Below are positions 56,006-64,000 of a stretch of DNA of 64,000 nucleotides, piece after piece. The notes under the pieces are model-generated. The model was not told the origin of the DNA. It saw only the letters and a list, made by a program, of their open reading frames with translations, and made no database searches. Each line of letters begins with the position of its first letter. The stretch's first letter is position 1. The DNA is from Adiantum capillus-veneris (Eukaryota > Streptophyta > Polypodiopsida > Polypodiales > Pteridaceae): assembly GCA_014529385.2 (NCBI GenBank), contig CM043962.1:48115598-48179597 (forward strand), given 5' to 3'. The position numbers were made by a program, and so were the translations under genes.

Positions 56006-57258
56006 TGCACAATCTGAAAATGGAACATGGACAAAATATTTGCCCATCGCATATGCTTCTCAGATAACTTTGTCTGTGTCAGGAAGTATCGCAAGGTCTG
56101 ATGGTCCGTTTGGACAACGAAATCTGCACCTAGCAGGTAGTGTTTCAAACTTAAGAGCGCATGAATCACAACCAGTAACTCTTTCTTATAGACCTGCATG
56201 GTCATCTCTGGCCCTTGCAAAATTTTGCTCTCATAGGCTACTACCTTGCCATCTTGCATTAGCACTGCACCAATGCTACTACCACAGGCATCACACTGGA
56301 CCACAAATGACTTCCTAAGATCTGGCAACACAATGACTGGATCTGAAGTCATCTTTTCCTTTAAGAGATTAAAAGCTGAAATCTCTTTCTGTGTCCATCT
56401 AAAGGTGACTGCCTTCTTTTGAAGAGCATGTAAAGGTGAAGCAATCTCAACGAAATTTCGGATAAACCGTCTGTAATAGGAGCATAGTCCCAAGAAACTT
56501 CGGACATCGTGCACCATCCTCAAATTTGGCCATGACTTGATCGCTTCAACTTTTGCAGGATCCATTTTGACACCATCCTTTGAGACAATGTGTCCCAGAA
56601 AGTGAATCTCTTCCAGAAAAAAATCACTTTTCTTTGCATTGATGAGATACCTATGACTGCGTAGCTCTTCGAACACAATGGCCAAATGATGCCTATGCTC
56701 CTCTTCATTCTTTGAGTAGACTATCATGTCATCAAAGAATGTACCAACAAACTGCTGGTGTGGATGGAAAATTCTGTCCATCATCCTATTGAACGTAGCA
56801 GGAGCATTTGTGAGACCAAAGGGCATCACTAAAAATTCGTAAAGGCCAAAGGTCGTTCTAAAAGCAGTCTTGTGCACATCCTCTGATCTAATGCGGATCT
56901 GATGGTACCCACTCTTTAGATCTATCCTGCTAAACATAGCTGCTCCTTCTAATTTGTCCATAATATCATCAATTCTAGGTATAGGGAACCTATTCTTGAT
57001 GGTACTTTTGTTCAGTGCACGATAGTGTATGCACATACGCCATGAGCCATCCTTCTTCTGCACCAACAACACTGGAGAACAGAATGGAGATGAACTGGGC
57101 TGAATCAGCCCCTTTTCTAACAGCTCCTGTACTTGGCCCATTATATCTTTCTGTTGAGCCGCACTAACCCGGTACGGAGGCTTATTTGGTGGGCTACTGC
57201 CTGACACCAAATCTATCGCATGGTCCTCGGGTCTCTCTGGCGGTAATTGAGACGGTAA
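56006..57258 (-). pseudogene. Element B reverse transcriptase and RNase H
   Basis: RT begins after a linker (SSPPNKPPYRVSAAQ): [20 protein letters not shown], then MCIHYRALNKSTIKNRFPIP, motif [35 protein letters not shown], and the catalytic motif as FFDDMIVYSKNEEEH (FFDD for the common YxDD). RNase H follows, with FVVQCDACGSSIGAVLMQDG, YEKxLLxVIHAL-type YKKELLVVIHALLSLKHYLL, and TDHQTLRYFLTQTKL. The frame is cut at HFQIVHV by element C and continues in the same frame at 50980. This domain itself has no stop. Confidence 0.92.
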
Positions 57259-57867
57259 TTAATCGGAAAAACAGTCACTATACTGTTGTAAAAACATTGA
57301 CCTTTCTTTATCTAGCACAGATAAATTTGATTCATCACAATCTGACACTTCACGTGCAAAAACCAAGTACGCAGAAAGATGCTTTTTCATTACAGAAGTA
57401 ATAGCAGAAGCTGATATAGTGGGAATAGACTCCCCTTTAAGGTTTACATCTAGGATGTGAGTTTTTCCGCTGCTCTGTACAGTGATCTTTTTGTTGTAGG
57501 CATCCATGATTCCCTGTACACGAAATAACCAAGGAATACCTAACAACACATCACATCCATCCAGTGGCATGATGTAAAATTCTTCAGCATCTACATAGGA
57601 CTGGATATGTAGGCGCAACTTTCCGATGATGGGTGTCATAGCCTCTGTATGGCCAGGACATGCCAAAGCTGCCTCTGCTGTATACCCCGTCTCTTCAGGT
57701 CTGATTCCTAACTTTGAAGCCAATTCTGGGGAAATGAAGTTGGCTTTGGCACCTGGATCAAAGAAGATAAGCACTTTTTGATCCCTGACCTTTCCCCATG
57801 CTCTGCAAAGCTCACTTGCATCTGAATTTGGCTTGTCGCCCACCATATCTGGCACTAGACCAGCCAT
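57259..57867 (-). pseudogene. Element B protease and linker
   Basis: In frame with gag: MAGLVPDMVGDKPNSDASEL, then the aspartic protease motif VLIFFDPGAKANFISPELAS (DPGA instead of D-S/T-GA), GCDVLLGIPWLFRVQGIMDA, and the linker THILDVNLKGESIPTISASA. It ends at a TAA (57259-57261) not present in A, just before RT. The Ser/Thr to Pro change next to the catalytic Asp may itself be damaging, although A has Leu there. Confidence 0.88.
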
Positions 57868-59526
57868 GGGCTTCTTTCCTTTCTTGTCTTCCTTATCTTC
57901 AGAATCAGTTGGCCTTTTCTTTCTAGGACAATTGTAAGCAATGTGGCTAGCCTGCTCACAGATAAAGCATTTGTTCTCTGCCCTCAGGACCTTCTTTTGC
58001 TCTTCCGACTTGCGCGGAAAACGTCTTTTCCATTTCTTCGCTGGTCCCTTTTCTTATTCAGCCGTAGCTTTGTCTTTCCCTGCGTTGGCTGGCTCTTGAG
58101 TCACTTTCGGAGCCTCCTTGGGAACATACTTCTTCGCTGAATTTTTCTTGGCTGATCCTTCCTTGACGCCAGTATTGAATTCACAATCTTCTCCCTTGAG
58201 CAAACCATTGCCAGTGTTTGCTACCTCGATGAGCTGCGTCACAGTAGTGACTTTGGTCTTCGTGCAGTATTTTCTCAATCCTTTGGGTAGGCCACAACAG
58301 TATTTTTCAATCTGTTCTATCAATGGCACAAACCTATAGGAAGTTACTGGAAGTAGAGCTTTCCAGAACTTCTGATTGTAATCATCCAGATTCTTGCAAG
58401 TGGTAGTATTAAGCTGGTGCCATTCTGTCATGACATTTGCTTCAAAGTCATCAGATAACCATGTTGCTGCAAAAAGTTGCTTGAAGTAAATCCATGTGGA
58501 CGGAGCTTGCCCTTGAAGCAATAAAGTTGTCCACCATTGTCCCGCATTCCCTGTCAAGAAAGTGGCTGCCTTGCGGACCTTTGAAGCCTCCGTAAAGTTT
58601 CCCCCTGCATAGGCTTTGTCAAACTGCTGGAGGAATGAGAGAGCCTTCTTCCTGTCATCAAATCCTGTAAAGGTCTTGAAAGTCACACCTTTGCCACCTT
58701 CTTTGTACGGAGTTGGCCTCTCCAGCGGCGTTAAATTGTCATATGGAAGTGATTGAAACATGGGAACACTATTAGGGTTCATCTGTGTTCCTTGGCCGCT
58801 ATTAACTTGACCTGGAAATGCCATATTTGGCTGCTGATTTGTAATTCCAGCCATACCAAAATTTGCCTGTGGCATCCCAAATTGGCCCTGAGTGCTTTGA
58901 AACCCTGGTAGCATGCCTGTGACACCATACATGGGGTTAGGCATCATCGTTTGAGCACTCCCGAACAATGTTCCTGGCGTGTAAAATTGATTTCCAGGTG
59001 CATGACCAGCCATGCTCTGGAATACCGATCCACCTCCAAAATAGCCAAGGTGTACTGAAGGTGGTGGGAACACCTGTTGCATAGCCTGTAGGTTGCTTCC
59101 CTACCCATTAGAACCAACTATAGTCTGCTGAAAGGTGGCGGGCTGGACTGGTACAGCTTGAAAGACTGGCATCTCAGCCACCTGTTCTTGCACCTTAGGC
59201 ACAGGTTGTGGACACTGCATGTTCTTCGTCAAGTGTACAGGTGTTTCCATTGACTGTGCAGTATGAATCACATGTGCTTGAGCCTTAACAGGCTTTTGAA
59301 TATGATCCAGTGACCCAACTTACTGAGACGGAACAGGAGGTTGCAGAAAGGCTAAAAACCTCGGGTTCTGCATTACTTGTGTGAACATAGCCACAGCAGT
59401 AGCCAACTGGGTTCTGAATATATCATCATCCGTCTGTGGTGGTCTTGAGGACTCACCCACTTCATGTGTCTGTTGACCTTGTGAAGAGGAAACCTCTTCA
59501 GTCACATCATCTGGTTTGTCAGCCAT
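57868..59526 (-). pseudogene. Element B gag
   Basis: ATG 59526 starts MADKPDDVTEEVSSSQGQQT. TAA at 59320 and TAG near 59100 match those in A. The 342-codon open stretch 59082-58054 then holds the gag core (NAGQWWTTLLLQGQAP) and ends in a TAA that is unique to B, after which the frame continues through CFICEQASHIAYNC. Here the Pro-Gly of A's knuckle is Ala-Ser. Over the 342 residues comparable with A, I count 18 differences, none in the first 130 or so. Confidence 0.87.
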
Positions 59527-59614
59527 AATTGCAATTCCCTGTGTCTGGTCTATGATCCCCTGTGTCTTCAAGCCCGAACTGACCAAGGCTCACTTCTATG
59601 GGAAAAAGTGATTT

Positions 59615-59633
59615 AATCCCGGCCATGGAACCA
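59615..59633 (-). promoter_or_regulatory. Element B primer-binding site
   Basis: TGGTTCCATGGCCGGGATT on the minus strand, directly inside the 5' LTR; the same as in A. Confidence 0.7.
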
Positions 59634-61113
59634 TGAAAACGGCCTGTTCAATCCAAAAAGGGCGGTAGACTTTACTTTAAACCTTGATTTAGCTTTCACC
59701 CATTTAATTTGTCGTCCACTTTACCTGTACTTTCAAGACACAACAAAGGGGAGAGGGATACAGGCTGCTAGATTGCACCTGTATGAGTAGACCGACACCA
59801 GATTGGCCCCTAACTTAGGCGCCCCTTTCGGTATTTCTTTATTGTTTAAAAGAGGGAATAAACGCTGTGGATCCCTACAAGCTGCCCCGCACACACTTGG
59901 CTGAATTTCAAGTGTTCCGGTCCGATTTCGGCAGCATAACTGTACTAGGACCCTCCACAATCAATATTCCCATGCATTGACTGACTTTCCCAACGCATAC
60001 GGGCACTTTGCAAAACCTGGCGAGAATCTGCAGCACGCTGAATTCTCTGTTTTCAGCCCTGAAAATGCGCCAGATCGCCTGTACAACGGTCCCCTTGCGT
60101 CCCGAAACTTCGTGGGGGTATTAGGGTCCGTTTAGGGTCAAAACCCTAAACCTGCAAAAATACACAGCAGGCTGTAATTTACTGTTTCGGGCTCTGTTTC
60201 GCGTGCCGGTCGCATCCGTAGCAAGTCCTCGAGCTCCCGCACCTGTAGGGCTACTTGCCCTTTGAATCGAACGAGATTTCGAGCGTGAAACCTCTCCGAA
60301 TCACCTGTACCTGCGGGGGATTAGCCGCTAGCTAATCCAGTACCTGTGCAAGAGGCTCTTGCCTCGGCAATCGCGCATGAACCCACACAACTGTACATTG
60401 GTCAATTGAAAAGCCCACTAGTGGGGCATAACATATTGCCAAAGGGGAGAGAGAGGGCAGTGCGTAGCGTGCAGGGCATCACTCCTGGCACCGCACTGTG
60501 TATAAGAGGGAAAGCAAGCACTCCATAGCTGTTAACCTGTGACAAAATCTGAAAATGAGCCTCTCCCAGCTTAAAATTCAGCGCCCCCTTCTCTTGCATG
60601 AGGAAAGTGCACCAGAAGGTGCCACTTGGCACATTTATAAGCATTTTCCCGTTTCGGGGTTGCCGCCTAAAAATCTCCCAACCGGTTGCCCAGTTGACTT
60701 CACGGCAGAGTAAGAAAATGTTTCTTTTGTCATTCCGGAGGTAATGACGCCAACACATTTTCAGGTCCCAAAATAGCAGTTCCCTAAATTTTAGGAGATG
60801 CTGTCATTGTATCTTTCTAGGTCATCCGACCCTCTTTGTACACTGCGGCCACATCCAGAACTGAAATGTAGCCTCTGTAGCAAAGGATTCCAATTTGGCT
60901 AGTCAATGACCCCACTTTGGCTAACCATATAGTCCTTGTCCAACCTTAGTGCTCTCTTGCCCTCAGGCCTGGACTCCCTCTGGACAGTTCCACACTAGCT
61001 ATGCAATGTAGGGCAGTTAGATTTCCCAAGGGGTGTTTCCGAAAAGTGAAAGTAAATAGATAATAAGAAAGAAATCAACAAAAAGGATAGATAGTAGTCA
61101 CACGCTGGTGACA
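59634..61113 (-). mobile_element. Element B 5' LTR (1,480 bp)
   Basis: On the minus strand it runs TGTCACCAGCG to CAGGCCGTTTTCA. Its diagnostic bases agree with A's 5' LTR (TAACTGCCCT, CTAAGGTTGG, GAAGTTTCGGGACGC). The AATAAAGAAATACCGAAAGG block lies at about 59818-59843. Confidence 0.95.
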
Positions 61114-61700
61114 TTATTCCTTGGTTGTTTCGTGTACATGGAATCATGGATGCCTACAACAAAAAGATCACTGTACAGAGCAGGGGAAAAACTCACATTC
61201 TTGATGTAAAGCTTAAAGGGGAGTCTATTCCCACTGTATCAGCTTCAGCTATTACTTCTGTAATGAAAAAGCATCTTTCTGCGTACTTGGTTTTTGCACG
61301 TGAAGTGTCAGATTGTGATGAATCAAATTTATCTGTGCCAGATAAAGAAAGGTCAATGTTTTTACAACAGTATAGTGACTGTTTTTCCGATTCATTACCG
61401 TCTCAATTACCGCCAGAGAGACCCGAGGACGATGCGATAGATTTGGTGCTAGGCAGTAGCCCACCAAATAAGCCTCCGTACAGGGTTAGGGCGGCTCAGT
61501 AGAAAGAGATAATGGGCCAAGTACAGGAGCTGTTAGAAAATGGGCTGATTGAGCCCAGTTCATCTCCATTCTGTTCTCCACTGTTGTTGGTGCAGAAAAA
61601 GGATGGCTCATGGCGTATGTGCATAGACTACCGTGCACTGAACAAGAATACCAATTCTACTGTCCTAGATCTGCTGAAGTGTTATGTGTAAGAGCATAAA
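61114..61700 (+). pseudogene. Element A end of protease, RT stump and deletion junction
   Basis: It resumes the sequence broken at 47408: LFRVHGIMDAYNKKITVQ, THILDVKLKGESIPTVSASA, then a TAG at 61500 and RT start ([26 protein letters not shown]). At about 61655 it jumps straight to integrase sequence ([10 protein letters not shown] then TAA). The rest of RT, RNase H and the integrase core are missing relative to B. Confidence 0.88.
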
Positions 61701-61718
61701 GGAAAGTGGGAGCAGTAT

Positions 61719-62429
61719 TTGCCATTGGTGGAGTATGCATACAATAATACAGTGCATTCATCAACTGGCAAGGCACCTTTTGAGATAGTTGAAGGTGGCA
61801 AGAAAGTCCCTCCCATACTGGACACAAAGGACAAGATATTTGAAGCAGATAAGTATGTTCAGGACATGGATGAAATATACAAGAAGGTCAAAGTGGCCTT
61901 AGAGAAGACTCAGGCAAAGCAAAAGAAAGCAGCTGATCGTCACCGTCGTGAAGTGGTATATTCACTGGGTGATTGGGTGCTTCTGCGCTTTGAAAAGGCA
62001 AGGTTAAAGAAGATGAAGGGCAAGGAAAGACTGTTTCCAGAGCTCAGCATGCGTTACTATGGGCCTTTTCAATTATGCGACATAATCAGTGATGTTGCAT
62101 ATAGGCTGAAATTGCTTGACACTTTGAAGATTCACAATGCGTTTCATGTGAGTATTCTCAGACCCTATGTGGGCAATGTGCCAGGAGATATGCCAGTTGA
62201 AGATCAGCCGGAAGTCGAGGAACTTGACGAGATCTTGGTCCCTGAACAGATTTTGGCACACAAAGAAAGGAAAGTGAAAGGCAAGGTTGCTAGGCGTTAC
62301 TTGGTAAAGTTCAGAAACTATCCACCAATGGATGCTAAGTGGATGGAAGAAGGTGAACTTGCAGAGTCACCAACTGTGTTATCACTTTACGTTGAAGCCT
62401 TCGGTTTGCAACCTACCTTCACCCCTTGA
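61719..62429 (+). pseudogene. Element A integrase C-terminus and chromodomain
   Basis: A 236-codon frame differs from B's (49438-50148) at only three residues. It begins MPLVEYAYNNTVHSSTGKAP, has the integrase C-terminal module LGDWVLLRFEKARLKKMKGK, a beta-rich stretch FQLCDIISDVAYRLKLLDTL, and chromodomain-type EQILAHKERKVKGKVARRYL and VKFRNYPPMDAKWMEEGEL. It would direct integration to chromatin in an intact element. The frame is open, but the upstream TAA and deletion leave it stranded. Confidence 0.9.
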
Positions 62430-62981
62430 GTTTCAAAGCTACATGGATTGTCAGTGTGACAATGGCTTCTGAAAGAAATGAGCTCAAATGAAATACCTGT
62501 TACATGAATGTTAGAGCTGTACAGATTGTCAGTTTGGCAATTGCTCTTATGGAATGTCCAAAAGTTTGGTTAGTGCTATAGAACTGAGTATTTCTTGTCA
62601 GTTTGTCAAGGATACAGTAATTGCTTCTATTAAAGAGTACATGTGTAACTGCATTCTTAAACTGTCGGTTTGGGTATGCTCGAAAGTGTTACGGGATCCA
62701 ACGTGTACTATAAGACAGTGGCAAAATGTGCAGCTACCATTTTGTCATTGGAAAGTTAGTGACTCAAAGCAATGGCAGAGTGCGAAGCTACCACTATGTC
62801 ATTGGGACAGGGTTCACACGCAGGCAATACATGTGTCGACGAGGTGTTGAACACACCAGGGTTGACAATGAGCATGTATGTGTTGTACATGTGTCGACAG
62901 GTGTTGAATACATCAGTGTCGACCGTGAGCATGTACGACATAGATGCAAACGAGGACGTTTGAGATTTCAAGAGGGGGGTA
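62430..62981 (+). other. Element A 3' untranslated internal region and polypurine tract
   Basis: It contains two imperfect ~50-base repeats around GTGTCGACxxGTGTTGAA (about 62832-62940) and ends in CAAGAGGGGGGTA, the polypurine tract (62969-62981). It appears identical to the inverted B copy (48886-49437) as far as I compared. Frames of 98 and 148 codons here are identical in the two copies because the DNA is, not because of coding. Confidence 0.7.
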
Positions 62982-64000
62982 TGTCACCAGCGTGTGACTA
63001 CTATCTATTCTTTTTGTTGATTTCTTTCTTATTATCTATTTACTTTCACTTTTTGGAAACACCCCTCGGGAAATCTGCCCGCCCTGCATTGCATAGCTAC
63101 TGTGGAACTGTCCAGAGGGAGTCCAGGCCTGAGGGCAAGAGAGCACAAAAATTGGACAAGGACTATGGTTAGCCAAAGTGGGGTTATTGACTAGCCAAAT
63201 TGGAATCCTTTGCTACAGAGGCTACATTTCAGTTCTGGATGTGGCCGTAGTGTACAAAGAGGGTCGGATGACCTAGAAAGATACAATGGCAGCATCTCCT
63301 AAAATTTAGGGAACTGCTATTTTGGGACCTGAAAATGTGTTGGCGTCATTACCTCCGGAATGACAAAGGGAACATTTTCTTACTCTGCCGTGAAGTCAAC
63401 TGGGCAACCGGTTGGGAGATTTTTAGGCGGCAACCCCGAAACGGGAAAATGCTTATAAATGTGCCAAGTGGCACCTTCTGGTGCACTTTCCTCATGCAAG
63501 AGAAGGGGGCGCTGAATTTTAAGCTGGGAGAGGCTCATTTTCAGATTTTGTCACAGGTTAAGAGCTATGGAGTGCTTGCTTTCCCTCTTATGCACAGTGC
63601 GGTGCCAGGAGTGATGCCCTGCACGCTATGCATTTCCCTCTCTCTCCCCTTTGGCAGTATGTTATGCCCCTCTAGTGGGCTTTACAATTGACCAATGTAC
63701 AGTTGTGTGGGTTCATACGCGATTGCCAAGGCAAGAGCCTCTTGCACAGGTACTGGATTAGCTAGCGGCTAATCCCCCGCAGGTAGAGGTGATTCGGAGA
63801 GGTTTCACGTTCGAAATCTCGTCCGATTCAAAGGGCAAGTAGCCCTACAGGTGCGGGAGCTCGAGGACTTGCTACGGATGCGACCGGCACGCGAAACGGA
63901 GCCCGAAACAGTAAATTACAGCCTGCTGTGTATTTTTGCAGGTTTAGGGTTTTGGCCCTAAACGGACCCTAATACCCCCACGAGGTTCGGCGACGCAAGG
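62982..64000 (+). mobile_element. Element A 3' LTR (cut by window end)
   Basis: It starts TGTCACCAGCG; 1,019 of the expected ~1,477 bases are in view. Nearly every base agrees with B's 3' LTR. I saw only a few differences, for example CGGGAAAA against CGCGAAAA near 63440. Confidence 0.95.

Larger units (their letters stand above)
47409..61113 (-). mobile_element. Gypsy chromovirus element B, inverted inside element A
   Basis: It is a full-length minus-strand element: 5' LTR 59634-61113, primer-binding site, gag-protease-RT-RNase H-integrase-chromodomain in a single frame, polypurine tract, 3' LTR 47409-48885. Copia element C splits it between RNase H and integrase. Without C, B is 8,680 bp including one copy of the 5-bp target site. 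Premature stops (59320, about 59100, 58054, 57259 and near 50176) make it non-functional. Confidence 0.93.
43834..64000 (+). mobile_element. Gypsy chromovirus element A (outer element of a three-level nest; 3' end beyond window)
   Basis: The 5' LTR starts TGTCACCAGCG at 43834. Gag, the start of protease (to 47408), then after the inserted element the rest of protease, a stump of RT, the end of integrase, a chromodomain and a 3' LTR follow. RT, RNase H and the integrase core are deleted at about 61655. Element B is inserted at 47409-61113. The left flank is CAGTA; the right flank is out of view. Confidence 0.9.

Noticed and set aside
62726..63172. 148-codon ORF (also at 48695-49141)
   Set aside because: Identical in the two copies only because the DNA is duplicated. 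It crosses the polypurine tract and LTR boundary, so it is not a gene.

Overview
The window looks like nuclear DNA from a land plant with a large, repeat-rich genome. Evidence: chromodomain Ty3/Gypsy and Ty1/Copia elements with plant-type primer-binding sites, LINE remnants, long (GA)n/(CT)n tracts, and one spliced plant-style KH-domain gene whose first intron is about 22.8 kb of transposon debris. An endonuclease-less Penelope-like element hints at a non-flowering lineage (lycophyte, fern or gymnosperm), but that is inference. I see no rRNA, CRISPR or bacterial-type operon.

Layout. 1-2648: the start of an LTR element on the minus strand (5' LTR, a PBS of the TGGCGCCGTTGCC class, a long gag-like frame running off the left edge). 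2658-4854: G-tract tandem repeats, a possible LINE scrap, nothing else recognised. 4855-12654: a decayed Penelope-like element, with its reverse transcriptase between two direct repeats of about 2 kb that each carry a TATA box. 12655-17184: no confident gene. 17185-18136: a large foldback element with two outward-facing tRNA-like heads, ending about 75 bp upstream of the KH gene start codon. 18212-42059: the KH gene (exon 1 at 18212-18745; exons 2-4 at 41512-42059). Its intron 1 holds a truncated Gypsy element (19165-23094), a gag-only Copia-like element with its own insertion (23601 to about 25630), an inverted LTR, a second Gypsy pol fragment (26837-27690), several LTRs of one family (TGTCACGTGCACAT ends), a LINE pseudogene split by a solo LTR with a perfect 5-bp target duplication, and a small non-autonomous LTR element (35551-39857). 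42472-43800: a Copia remnant and an unrecognised broken coding region.

43834-64000 is a three-level nest. Gypsy element A (plus strand, 3' LTR cut by the window edge) is interrupted in its protease by inverted relative B (47409-61113), and B is interrupted at the end of RNase H by Copia element C (50981-56000, perfect 5-bp target duplication). The two Gypsy copies have an odd LTR relationship. The two 5' LTRs match each other and the two 3' LTRs match each other, instead of each element having a matching pair. A and B also share three premature stop codons. This points to DNA-level duplication, inversion or gene conversion rather than two independent retrotranspositions.

No mobile element here looks autonomous. 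The KH gene is the only candidate host gene with intact reading frames and splice sites.
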